DNA from: Acidobacteriota bacterium
Lineage (GTDB): Bacteria > Acidobacteriota > Blastocatellia > RBC074
Length of the DNA stretch: 10,639 bases
Direction: 5' to 3'
Assembly: GCA_022614735.1 (NCBI GenBank)
Contig: JAKEHZ010000244.1
Location: forward strand, 1-10,639
In this document: piece by piece, positions 1 to 7,073 of the stretch
Numbering within the stretch: the stretch's first letter is position 1
Layout: each line of letters begins with the position of its first letter
Notes under the pieces: generated by a model
The model's input: the letters and a program-made list of their open reading frames with translations, nothing else
What the model was told of the DNA's origin: nothing
The model's database searches: none
Translations under genes and position numbers: made by a program

Positions 1-26
1 AACGCGCCGCTTACTGTGCTCGCCTG

Positions 27-35
27 TGATATACT
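27..35 (+). promoter_or_regulatory. Possible extended -10 promoter for the LecA-like gene
   Basis: The bases TGATATACT match an extended -10 element (TGn followed by TATACT, 5 of 6 to TATAAT). They lie about 54 bases before the ATG at 89, so a transcript would have a leader of roughly 45 bases. No convincing -35 hexamer is visible at 16-18 bases upstream, as expected if the extended -10 compensates. The call rests on a short motif alone and is weak. Confidence 0.3.
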
Positions 36-88
36 TCATCACATTCACATCCCCGCAACAATCGACATTCTTCTATAAGAGAGAGGCT

Positions 89-1144
89 ATGCGAAAATTT
101 GTTGCTGCGACAGTACTGCTTACATTATTGGTGAGCGCGGCAGTGGCCGATACTCTCTACCTGAAAAACGGCAGCGTGCTCAAGGGTACTTTCATCGGAT
201 ACGAGAACGGTCAGTTCATCTTTGAGCTCAGCAGCGGCAGACGATTGACCTTTCGTCCGGCTGAGGTATCGCGCCTGGTGATCGAGCGCGACATTGCAGG
301 AGATGAGCGGCGCGAGCCTGATCGTGATGGACGAATCCTATCGCGTAATCCCGATCCGCGTGGACGTTGGGAGTCATTCCAGCCTATTGACGTAAGGCTC
401 GCTGATCAGTGGACTCGCTCGCCGATTCAGGTGTCCCGCGGACAACGCGTACGAGTTGAAGCGAGCGGAACTATCTACCTTCAAGGTCGCACGCAGACCG
501 GACCGGACGGTTTGAGCGGCCGCCGTGACCCCGATGCCCCACTGCCCGATGAAAACGATGGGGCATTGGTCGCTGCAATAAGCCAGGATCCGAGCTCGCC
601 TCCCATCTTGATCGGTCGTTCGCATGAATTCACAGCTGATCGCGATGGGGTGCTCTACTTCACAGTCAACCACTGGGAGACGCGTGACGCGCGCGGGGCT
701 TTCCGCGTAAATGTTTCGGTTGATCGCAACATAGAAGGCGGTGCCATCGACACAGGGCAAACACCTGACCGGGGGCGCGAAAGGACAATCACGGTATCTG
801 CAAATCAACCTTGGACCGACACGGGAATAGAGGTCGAGCCAAACATGACTTTCGAGATCATCGCCGAGGGTCAAATCGAAATCGGCAACCGTAATACCAG
901 CGCCCCCGATGGTAATCGCAACGCCATCAGCAGTAGTTCAAATCTTCCCGTTCCGGACGCAGGCGCTGGAGCATTAATTGGTAAGATCCGTTATCGCGAT
1001 GGCCGTGACTCGAATTTCGTTTTCATCGGTGCGCGCGGAACTCCTGCCAGCGAGCCTAATGAATACGGTCGCTTGTTCCTGGGCATCAACGACGATTACT
1101 TCCGTGATAATAGAGGATCGTTTAAAGTGAGGATTAGGTGGTGA
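89..1144 (+). CDS. Secreted protein with two LecA/PA-IL-like lectin domains
   Basis: 351 residues from the ATG at 89. An in-frame ATG at 26 exists, but 89 places a signal peptide exactly at the N-terminus (RK, hydrophobic residues 4-19, likely cleavage after AVA at 20) and has a GAGAGG stretch just upstream. Residues 21-67 (DTLYLKNGSVLKG...) form a small beta-rich domain resembling LSm-like domains of exported proteins. Residues about 100-212 and 234-351 are two copies of a PA-IL/LecA-like jelly roll, each with a W-T-x-(S/T)-x-I-x-V opening, a GAL(V/I) segment and a GxLYxxVN or GRLFLGIN strand. The second copy keeps the calcium-type loop NDDYFRDNRGSF (334-345), as in LecA. In the first copy the matching loop is NHWETRDARGAF (194-205), with key D and N lost. 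Known family members bind galactosides, but the ligand here cannot be read from sequence. It probably acts in the periplasm or outside the cell. It converges on ldcA across a repeat. Confidence 0.8.
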   Translation: MRKFVAATVLLTLLVSAAVADTLYLKNGSVLKGTFIGYENGQFIFELSSGRRLTFRPAEVSRLVIERDIAGDERREPDRDGRILSRNPDPRGRWESFQPIDVRLADQWTRSPIQVSRGQRVRVEASGTIYLQGRTQTGPDGLSGRRDPDAPLPDENDGALVAAISQDPSSPPILIGRSHEFTADRDGVLYFTVNHWETRDARGAFRVNVSVDRNIEGGAIDTGQTPDRGRERTITVSANQPWTDTGIEVEPNMTFEIIAEGQIEIGNRNTSAPDGNRNAISSSSNLPVPDAGAGALIGKIRYRDGRDSNFVFIGARGTPASEPNEYGRLFLGINDDYFRDNRGSFKVRIRW

Positions 1145-1149
1145 TGATG

Positions 1150-1251
1150 GATTGCGGATCGCGGATTGCGGATTGCGGATTTGATAAGATTTCAGCAATT
1201 CAGGTACTGGTTCTTTTTAAATCCGCAATCCGCAATCCGCAATCCGCAATC
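1150..1251. repeat. Inverted array of GATTGCG heptamers between convergent genes
   Basis: The left arm (1150-1182) has four 7-nt units, GATTGCG with one GATCGCG variant, and the start of a fifth. The right arm (1219-1251) is the reverse complement with one mismatch over 33 bases, and the loop is 36 bases. The array starts 5 bases after the stop of the lectin-domain gene and runs into the stop codon of ldcA (1250-1252). As RNA it would form a long hairpin on either strand and could end transcription from both sides, although no T-run follows either arm. Heptamer tandem repeats of this kind resemble the STRR elements of filamentous cyanobacteria in design, not in sequence. Confidence 0.85.
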
Positions 1252-2203
1252 AGAAGACTGCCGCTTCATCAATACTCAATACGCCGCGATCAGCATCGAG
1301 CGTAGCCATTACTCCCAGAGGCAAGGTGAGATTACCATGGGGACTGTGACCGCTTGGTAATCCGAACATCACGGGCACACCCAGATCGGCAGTGCATTCG
1401 GCCAGCACGTCTTGAATACGATATCCTTGATCAGTGTGCTGCACGCAATCAGTCATCTCGCCAAAGATAATTCCGCGGACATCCTCGAATTTCCCGGCCA
1501 GTTTCAGCTGTTGCAACATTCGGTCAATCGCAAAGGGCTTGGTAGCAGAGTCTTCGAGAAAAAGAATTGATCCTCTCGTGTCGAGTTCCTCGGGTGTTCC
1601 CATCATCGCGGTAATCAAAGATAAGCAGCCGCCCAGCAATCGTCCGCCGACACGCCCTCTTTTGCCGACGTGCAGCATCTCCGTCTTCGTTGATATGATC
1701 TCCCCAAGCGGCGATGTTTGCGTGAGCGCTTTAATTAGTGTCTCCCGGTCATAGTGGTCTTCACCGCCGGCTAAATCTTTGGCCGCCATCGGCCCATGAA
1801 AACTGACCCAGTTGAAACGTCGATAGAAATAAAGATGCAAAGCAGTGAGATCGCTGTAGCCGATAAAAATTTTCGGCCTCTGCCTCAGCTGGTCTTCATC
1901 GAGCACTCTCAAGAGACGCATCGCACCATATCCGCCGCGCGCTGCCCAAACAGCCTTAACCTCGGGATCAGAGAAGGCTCTCATAAGCTCGGTCGCTCGT
2001 CGCTCATCGGTCCCGGCAGTGTAACGATCTTTTGCAAGAATGCCCGCATCAAACTTAATACGAAAACCCAGTCTCTCGAGCTCAGCGACTCCACGCTCAA
2101 GATAGTGAGATTTGAGGTTGCTTGCCGGGGCAACAACGGCAACAGTGTCGCCCTCAAGCAAGACTCGAGGCTTGATGACCTGAGATGGATGTATCGTAGT
2201 CAT
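1250..2203 (-). CDS. ldcA: LD-carboxypeptidase (muramoyltetrapeptide carboxypeptidase, S66 family)
   Basis: 317 residues, close to the usual 300-340 for peptidase family S66. This family removes the terminal D-alanine from muropeptide tetrapeptides during cell-wall recycling, using a Ser-Glu-His triad. Visible motifs are the N-terminal GDTVAVVAPAS, ARGGYGAMRLL (88-98), the nucleophile elbow GYSD with Ser117, FHGPM, GGRLLGGCLSLI, LFLED with Glu217, PFAIDRML, and PSGHSPHG with His286, the likely triad His, just before LTLPLG. No signal peptide is seen, so it should be cytoplasmic. The ATG at 2203 is the only sensible start. It has no clear Shine-Dalgarno, but a TATAAT lies just upstream, giving a very short leader. 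The stop codon is built partly from the neighbouring heptamer array. The gene faces the lectin-domain gene and is transcribed alone. Confidence 0.93.
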   Translation of the reverse strand: MTTIHPSQVIKPRVLLEGDTVAVVAPASNLKSHYLERGVAELERLGFRIKFDAGILAKDRYTAGTDERRATELMRAFSDPEVKAVWAARGGYGAMRLLRVLDEDQLRQRPKIFIGYSDLTALHLYFYRRFNWVSFHGPMAAKDLAGGEDHYDRETLIKALTQTSPLGEIISTKTEMLHVGKRGRVGGRLLGGCLSLITAMMGTPEELDTRGSILFLEDSATKPFAIDRMLQQLKLAGKFEDVRGIIFGEMTDCVQHTDQGYRIQDVLAECTADLGVPVMFGLPSGHSPHGNLTLPLGVMATLDADRGVLSIDEAAVF

Positions 2204-2219
2204 AATTGAATGTCTGCCG

Positions 2220-2225
2220 ATTATA
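2220..2225 (-). promoter_or_regulatory. Perfect -10 hexamer for ldcA
   Basis: On the minus strand these bases read TATAAT. With a usual 7-base gap, transcription would start near 2213, only about 10 bases before the ATG at 2203. That fits the lack of a Shine-Dalgarno. The -35 region is poor: the best fit is CTTCCA at 16 bases spacing, 3 of 6 matches. The site sits just outside the 2247-2381 palindrome, whose arm forms the upstream DNA. Confidence 0.45.
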
Positions 2226-2246
2226 CCTGATCCGATAACACTGGAA

Positions 2247-2381
2247 GTAATACCTAAGTAAATGGTGGCAATTCACCACGGATTGACACGGATGCGACGG
2301 ATGAGCGCGGATTTAATCCGTGAGAATCCGTCGCATCCGTGTCAATCCGTGGTGAATTGCCATCATTTACTTAGGCATTAC
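2247..2381. repeat. Long imperfect palindrome (56-bp arms) of the 'CACGGATTGAC' family
   Basis: The left arm 2247-2302 and right arm 2326-2381 are reverse complements with two mismatches, both tolerable as G-U in RNA. The 23-base centre holds a smaller palindrome (CGGATTTAATCCG). The inner part has a 9-10-base rhythm of CGGAT words. The outer 15 bases (GTAATACCTAAGTAA and partner) do not follow that rhythm. The segment 2262-2302 recurs at 10598-10638 with one difference in 41 bases, so this is a dispersed element, not a local accident. It fills most of the 307-base gap between ldcA (-) and eda (+). No open reading frame is supported inside it. Confidence 0.9.
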
Positions 2382-2400
2382 CACTTGAATTTATATATGC

Positions 2401-2430
2401 TTGCATCACAGCGCGCTCATCACCTATGAT
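2401..2430 (+). promoter_or_regulatory. Weak candidate promoter for eda-kdgK
   Basis: TATGAT at 2425-2430 matches the -10 consensus at 5 of 6 positions. TTGCAT at 2401-2406 is a poor -35 (3 of 6), with 18 bases between them. Initiation near 2437 would place the 2463-2496 palindrome in the 5' leader. The assignment rests on motif and position only. Confidence 0.25.
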
Positions 2431-2462
2431 GCCTTTCTTTTGACGACGCCCAAAAACAATGA

Positions 2463-2496
2463 CAACTACCGGGAGCGCAAGCGCTCCCGGTAGTTG
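2463..2496 (+). promoter_or_regulatory. Perfect 16-bp inverted repeat in the eda leader
   Basis: CAACTACCGGGAGCGC (2463-2478) and its exact reverse complement (2481-2496) are separated by AA. The palindrome ends only 4 bases before the eda Shine-Dalgarno (GGAGG, 2501-2505). No T-run follows, so it is not a standard intrinsic terminator. It could be a repressor operator, for example for a sugar-acid responsive regulator, an RNA stem that stabilises the mRNA or affects ribosome access, or another intergenic repeat element. The sequence does not decide between these. Confidence 0.55.
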
Positions 2497-2510
2497 AAGA
2501 GGAGGCACGA

Positions 2511-3161
2511 GTGGATATCGTTGATCGCGTGCGGCAGATGGGGATCATTCCCGTCGTCAACATACCCAGGCTCGAACACGCATTGCCATTGGCTGAAAGC
2601 CTGATTGGAGGTGGGTTGCCCTGTGCGGAAGTAACATTTCGCACCGCCGCAGCGGCAGAATCGATGATGGAGATTCGCGCTCGTGTCCCTGAAATATTTC
2701 TCGGCGCAGGAACAGTGCTGACAACTGATCAGGCCGAGACCGCAATTAATTCAGGTGCGCAGTTCATCGTTTCGCCGGGGACAAACCCGACCATCATCGA
2801 CTATTGCCTGTCGAAAGGTGTGACGATATTCCCCGGCGTCTGCACTCCTACCGAGGTTGAAATGGCGCTGGCGAAAGGCGTCGATGTCCTGAAATTCTTT
2901 CCCGCCGAGCCGATGGGTGGCGTGAAATTTCTGAAGGCGATATGCGCCCCATACAGGCAGGTGCGTTTCATTCCTACGGGTGGGATTGATCCGGGGAATC
3001 TCGGCCAATATCTGGCGCTGACGCAGGTCGTGGCTTGCGGCGGCAGCTGGATGGTCAAGCCGGAGTTGATGAATGCGGGCGAGTTTGATCGGATCAGGCA
3101 GCTGGTGAAAGAAGCTGTGGAATTGGTCAATGAACTGAGAGAGGTTGAATCTCAAAATTGA
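2511..3161 (+). CDS. eda: 2-dehydro-3-deoxy-phosphogluconate (KDPG/KHG) aldolase
   Basis: 216 residues, the normal size. It cleaves KDPG to pyruvate and glyceraldehyde-3-phosphate, the last step of the Entner-Doudoroff pathway and of uronate breakdown. It is a class I aldolase of TIM-barrel fold in the cytoplasm. Visible features are GIIPVV (11-16), AEVTFRT with Glu40 and Arg44, GAGTVL (65-70), SPGTNP (88-93), the Schiff-base lysine in DVLKFFPAE (Lys128), FIPTGGI for phosphate binding (153-159), and GGSWM near residue 180. The start is GTG at 2511, supported by GGAGG five bases upstream and by homology beginning at once. kdgK follows 10 bases after its stop, so the two form an operon that handles KDG. 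The leader carries a perfect 16-bp palindrome that may regulate it. Confidence 0.95.
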   Translation: MDIVDRVRQMGIIPVVNIPRLEHALPLAESLIGGGLPCAEVTFRTAAAAESMMEIRARVPEIFLGAGTVLTTDQAETAINSGAQFIVSPGTNPTIIDYCLSKGVTIFPGVCTPTEVEMALAKGVDVLKFFPAEPMGGVKFLKAICAPYRQVRFIPTGGIDPGNLGQYLALTQVVACGGSWMVKPELMNAGEFDRIRQLVKEAVELVNELREVESQN

Positions 3162-3171
3162 AATATCAACA

Positions 3172-4271
3172 GTGACGGCGACTCTAAAGATCAAACCGAA
3201 AGATCAATGCAAATGGGACCTGGTTGCGCTCGGTGAGGTGATGCTGAGGCTCGATCCGGGCGATGGGCGCATTCACACTGCGCGCGAGCTTAAAGTCTGG
3301 GAAGGCGGCGGCGAATACAACGTCGCCCGCGGGCTCAAGCGTTGTTTTGGGATGGAGACAGCTGTCGTAACCGCCTTCGCAGATAATCCGATTGGCCGGC
3401 TGGTGCAGGATCTGATTTATCAAGGAGGCGTTGATCAATCGCACGTGAAATGGTTGAAGTACGATGGCGTCGGGCGGACAGTGCGTAATGGGTTGAATTT
3501 CACCGAGCGCGGTTTCGGAGCGCGCGCGGCGCTCGGCTGCTCGGATCGCGGAAACACTGCAGCCTCACAGCTCAAACCTGGCGACATAGATTGGGAGATG
3601 ATCTTCGGACACGAAGGAGCGCGATGGTTTCATTGCGGCGGAATCTTCTGCGCATTGTCAGAAACGACGCCGCTGGCCGCCAGAGAAGCGATGGAGATGG
3701 CTAGCAAACATAAGACAATCATCTCCTACGATTTGAATTATCGGGAGTCATTATGGAAATCGATCGGCGGTCAAGCGCGCGCGCGCGAAGTCAATCGTAG
3801 CCTCGCTCCGTTGATCGATGTCATGCTCGGGAATGAAGAGGACTTCACCGCCGCGCTGGGATTTGATGTCGAAGGGCTGGACGAACAGCTCTCGCATCTC
3901 GATATAAGCAACTTCCGGAAGATGATCGAGCGCGCGGTCATTGAGTATCCGAATTTCAAAGTCGTAGCCACTACGCTGCGCAATGCTAAGACTGCGACGA
4001 TCAATGATTGGGGTGCGGTCTGTTATTACGAAGGTGAGCTTCATCAGGCTCCGTTGCGCGAGAACCAGGAAATCTATGACCGCGTAGGTGGGGGCGATTC
4101 ATTCGCTTCAGGATTGATCTACGGTTTCCTGACCGGTCAAGGCCCACAACGCGCCGTCGAGTACGGCGCAGTTCACGGCCTTTTGGCGATGACCACACCC
4201 GGCGATACTTCTATGGCGTCGCTGGCTGAAGTTGAGAGAGTTATGAAGGGAGGCGGCGCGCGAGTGGCGAG

Positions 4272-4275
<4 letters not shown>
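3172..4275 (+). CDS. kdgK: 2-keto-3-deoxygluconate kinase, PfkB/ribokinase family
   Basis: 367 residues from the GTG at 3172. It phosphorylates 2-keto-3-deoxygluconate to KDPG, which the preceding aldolase cleaves. PfkB signature 1 is visible in GGGEYNVARGLKR, followed by TAFADNPIGRLVQ. DLNYR, LGNEEDF and the C-terminal signature 2 DRVGGGDSFASGL are also present, with the catalytic base Asp309 in GGGD. KDG kinase specificity is inferred from the operon partner, since PfkB paralogues are hard to separate by eye. Start choice: TTG at 3145 overlaps eda and has its purine tract directly against it. GTG at 3172, 10 bases after eda, has no good Shine-Dalgarno. The ATG at 3241 would remove the first beta strand (DLVALGEV). 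The TGA stop overlaps the ATG of the next gene (ATGA), suggesting translational coupling. Confidence 0.88.
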
Positions 4276-4799
<524 letters not shown>

Positions 4800-4960
4800 G
4801 GTTCTCTTCATCTATTTTTCGCGAATCCATCAAACAGGTTGCTACGTATTAGCCGTCAGGCTGTGACAATTTACGACTACTCTTCAAGAGCGGTCGAGAA
4901 GAATGCAATCCAAACAATCAGAATAACTATCAAAGATTTAAGATTAGGAGGAAATTTACA

Positions 4961-5503
4961 ATGGCAAAAACTCGCTTGATGATATCTCTTATCGCTATCG
5001 CAGTTCTTACACTGATTCCCAATCTGGCAGGCGCCATTGCGGAGTTGCCTGAAGTAGGCAAGCCCGCGCCCGAGTTCAGACTCAAGAGCGAAGATGGCAA
5101 GGAAGTGAGTTTGAAAGATTATCGTGGCAAGTGGATAGTATTGTATTTTTACCCCAAAGACTTCACTTCCGGATGCACTATTCAGGCGAAAAACTTCCAG
5201 CGCGACCTGGCATCTTATGAGAAGGTCAATGCGGTCATCCTGGGAGTGAGTGTTGATACGGTTGATTCACACAAGAGCTTTTGCGCGAAAGAAGGATTGG
5301 CCTTCAAGCTCCTCTCAGATACTGAAGCCAAAGTCTCATCTGACTATGGGTCGGTGAGAGAATATAATGGGAACAAGCTCTCAGCGCGCAACACGTTCAT
5401 CATTGATCCGCAGGGAAAGGTCGTGAAGGTATTTCCGGGAGTCAAGGTTGACAAGCACAGCGAAGAGGTGCTGGCAGCCCTGGCCGAGTTACAGAAGAAG
5501 TGA
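4961..5503 (+). CDS. bcp: Exported PrxQ/BCP-type peroxiredoxin
   Basis: 180 residues. It reduces hydroperoxides through a peroxidatic cysteine and is regenerated by thioredoxin-like donors. Residues 1-26 form a signal peptide or anchor (KTR, hydrophobic 7-21, LAGA), so it likely works in the periplasm. The mature part begins LPEVGKPAPEF. The active site is KDFTSGCT with Cys72 and Thr69; the conserved Arg is R143 in SARNTFIID. Cys108 (SFCAKEG) lies 36 residues after Cys72, the same separation as the Cys47/Cys83 pair of Xylella PrxQ, so an intramolecular disulfide of the alpha-3 type is likely. The ATG at 4961 has a strong AGGAGG (4946-4951) nine bases upstream. The preceding 161 bases (4800-4960) hold no gene and no clear promoter. 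Together with the Sec-rhodanese upstream it suggests an envelope redox function, which is inference. Confidence 0.93.
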   Translation: MAKTRLMISLIAIAVLTLIPNLAGAIAELPEVGKPAPEFRLKSEDGKEVSLKDYRGKWIVLYFYPKDFTSGCTIQAKNFQRDLASYEKVNAVILGVSVDTVDSHKSFCAKEGLAFKLLSDTEAKVSSDYGSVREYNGNKLSARNTFIIDPQGKVVKVFPGVKVDKHSEEVLAALAELQKK

Positions 5504-5528
5504 TTTGCGGCTTAGATAAAGAGAGAAT

Positions 5529-5639
5529 ACGAAACAAACGAAGAAAAGTTGGCAGTTGGCAGTTGACAGTTGACAGTTGGCAGTTTGAGGATTTCTTACT
5601 GCCAACTGTCAACTGCCAACTTTTCTTCGTTTGTTTCGT
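5529..5639. repeat. Inverted array of TTGGCAG heptamers; likely bidirectional terminator region
   Basis: The outer arms 5529-5558 and 5610-5639 are perfect reverse complements (30 bases). They combine CGAAACAAA-type words with the first TTGGCAG units. Inside, the left side (5548-5586) has about five 7-nt units (TTGGCAG and TTGACAG), while the right side (5599-5620) has about three, so copy number differs between arms. The array lies between the stops of convergent bcp (5503) and the dksA-like gene (5695) and is followed on the plus strand by T-rich DNA (5621-5690). It probably stops transcription from both sides, though no textbook U-tract terminator is seen. Confidence 0.85.
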
Positions 5640-5694
5640 TATTTTCTTTCGTTTAGTAGTTATATTTATTTTTACTATTTTTATAAGGGCGGAT

Positions 5695-6060
5695 TTATTC
5701 CTCTTCGTTGAGCAAACCGCGTTCAAGCAGGTCTTGACACGTAATGCAATAGCGAACCCAGGGTAGAGCCTCTAACCGTTTCGGCTGAATTTCATTGCCA
5801 CAATTGACACAGACACCAAATTCTTCATCTTCGATGCGTTGAAGTGCTTCTTCAATCTGAGTGAGGATGATCCGGTCATTGGTGGACTGGCTGAAGAGCA
5901 GTTCTTTGGTGTAAGAGTTCGAAGCCTTATCAGCCGGGTCTTGCGTCGCCTCAGTATCGGCTTCGCGCCCATAATCTTCATTACGGCCGACGACACCGAG
6001 CAGCGCAGAGCGCTCCTCCGCCAACCGGTCGCGATAGGTTTTCAGTTTCTTTCTGTCCAT
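5695..6060 (-). CDS. DksA/TraR-type zinc-finger protein
   Basis: 121 residues. The N-terminal half is charged and helical (residues 1-80, coiled-coil-like). The C-terminal half has the four-cysteine finger: Cys84-x2-Cys87, then Cys105-x2-Cys108 (FGVCVNCGNEI ... RYCITCQ), the hallmark of the DksA/TraR family. Members bind the RNA polymerase secondary channel and adjust transcription, often with ppGpp. Whether this one acts on rRNA and ribosomal genes as DksA does cannot be read from sequence; it is shorter than E. coli DksA (151) and may be a DksA-like paralogue. The ATG at 6060 has a GAGGAG Shine-Dalgarno about eight bases upstream. It is the last gene of the leftward ribosome cluster, separated from rlmH by a 104-base gap with a repeat, so it may be co-transcribed or have its own start. 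Confidence 0.88.
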   Translation of the reverse strand: MDRKKLKTYRDRLAEERSALLGVVGRNEDYGREADTEATQDPADKASNSYTKELLFSQSTNDRIILTQIEEALQRIEDEEFGVCVNCGNEIQPKRLEALPWVRYCITCQDLLERGLLNEEE

Positions 6061-6085
6061 CCACTCTTCTCCTCAACAAAGGATC

Positions 6086-6157
6086 AGCGACAAGTGACGA
6101 CTTAAAGTGACGAATGTTGGAAGCCTGACTTGTCACTTGTCACTCTTCACTCGCCAC
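6086..6157. repeat. Degenerate inverted array of GTCACTT heptamers
   Basis: The right side (6127-6157) reads GACTT followed by GTCACTT, GTCACTC, TTCACTC and GCCAC, a 7-base rhythm. The left side (6086-6113) holds the opposite-strand words (GACAAGT, AAGTGAC) with indels, so pairing is imperfect. It fills most of the gap between rlmH (stop at 6165) and the dksA-like gene (start 6060). It is the most decayed of the four heptamer arrays here. Confidence 0.7.
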
Positions 6158-6164
6158 GGGGGGT

Positions 6165-6632
6165 TCAAAACTTGTGATAGGGCAATCCCGCCGACAACGT
6201 CAACGCGCGATAGACCTGCTCTGTCAAAATCACGCGCGCCAGATCGTGCGTCAACGTCATTCGAGAGAGTGCGAGATTCATGTCGGCGCGCCGTTTGACC
6301 TCATCGCTGACGCCGGCAAAACCGCCAATGATGAGAGCCAGTCGCTTTATACCGGCTTGCCGCTTGCCGTCGATGAACACCGACAATTCCTGTGATGAAA
6401 ATTCTCCGCCATTTTCATCAAGCAGTATTACGAAATCGTCACGCTCGACAGCCTCAAGAATCTTAGCGCTCTGCGCTGCAATCATGCGCTCTTGATCAGC
6501 GCTACTCCCTCGCTCCTTCAATTCGCTCACATCAACCCGAGCGAAGTGTCTGATCCGTTCCAGATAATCATCAACGAGCGCAGCGCAGTTGCGATCTCTG
6601 GTTTTGCCGATCCAGACGAAGTGTATGCGCAT
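6165..6632 (-). CDS. rlmH: 23S rRNA (pseudouridine1915-N3)-methyltransferase
   Basis: 155 residues, the same length as E. coli RlmH. It is a SPOUT-class methyltransferase that modifies pseudouridine 1915 in helix 69 of 23S rRNA on assembled 70S ribosomes. Visible motifs are the N-terminal VWIGKTRD, ILLDENGGEFSS (69-80), IIGGFAGVSDEV (101-112) for the knotted SAM site, and the C-terminal block LALSRMTLTHDLAR, LTEQVYRA and GLPYHKF. The ATG at 6632 begins where the family begins, but no good Shine-Dalgarno precedes it. Its start is 39 bases from the rsfS stop, which fits co-transcription and coupled use in ribosome maturation. Confidence 0.95.
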   Translation of the reverse strand: MRIHFVWIGKTRDRNCAALVDDYLERIRHFARVDVSELKERGSSADQERMIAAQSAKILEAVERDDFVILLDENGGEFSSQELSVFIDGKRQAGIKRLALIIGGFAGVSDEVKRRADMNLALSRMTLTHDLARVILTEQVYRALTLSAGLPYHKF

Positions 6633-6671
6633 CGGGCCGCAGATTGCGGAAACCGCGTCCGCACCTCACGT

Positions 6672-7073
6672 TTAAATTTCAACTCGCTCGGCGTCGCGCC
6701 ACAGTCTTTCGAGATCGTAAAAACGACGCGAGCCTTCGGTGAAGATGTGAACGACGAATGGACCGTAATCAATGAGGATCCATTCCGCATTCTGATAGCC
6801 TTCGGTATTCAAAGGGCGCACACCGCATCTTTTCAATTGCTCGGAGATCTCGTCGGCAATGGCCTGGGTCTGTCGAGCCGAGTACCCCGTGCAGATGATG
6901 AAGTAATCGGTAAACTCGGTGATCGCTGACAACCGGAGCACGACCATACCTTGGGCCTTTTTCTCGTCAGCGGCGCGTAAAGCGATCTTCACCTGCTCGA
7001 AAATCTCCTGATCTTCGGGCGTGAGAACGGTTGTATTTGTCTGCTCTATCTCTTCGTTTAAGACTTTTGACAT
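6672..7073 (-). CDS. rsfS: Ribosomal silencing factor RsfS (RsfA/Iojap family)
   Basis: 133 residues. The factor binds uL14 on the large subunit and blocks subunit joining when nutrients are low. The DUF143 core is clear: ALRAADEKKAQGMVVLRLS, TDYFIICTGYSARQTQAIADEI, EGYQNAEWILIDYGPFVVHIF and FYDLERLW. About 20 residues precede the core, slightly longer than many relatives. The ATG at 7073 lies inside the end of nadD (16-base overlap), the usual arrangement of this pair, pointing to translational coupling. Its neighbour downstream is rlmH. Confidence 0.95.
   Translation of the reverse strand: MSKVLNEEIEQTNTTVLTPEDQEIFEQVKIALRAADEKKAQGMVVLRLSAITEFTDYFIICTGYSARQTQAIADEISEQLKRCGVRPLNTEGYQNAEWILIDYGPFVVHIFTEGSRRFYDLERLWRDAERVEI

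Noticed and set aside
374..874. Long minus-strand open frame opposite the lectin-domain gene
   Set aside because: No recognisable domain, no Shine-Dalgarno, and it mirrors codon bias of the clearly coding plus strand.
1796..2209. Plus-strand open frame opposite ldcA
   Set aside because: It is the complement of conserved S66 peptidase motifs and has no protein features of its own.
3145..3171. TTG start for kdgK overlapping eda
   Set aside because: The purine tract touches the TTG with no spacer and the added nine residues precede the family N-terminus; GTG at 3172 is preferred, though not proven.
2751..3194. Minus-strand open frame opposite eda
   Set aside because: Shadow of the aldolase coding sequence; composition is typical of antisense translation.
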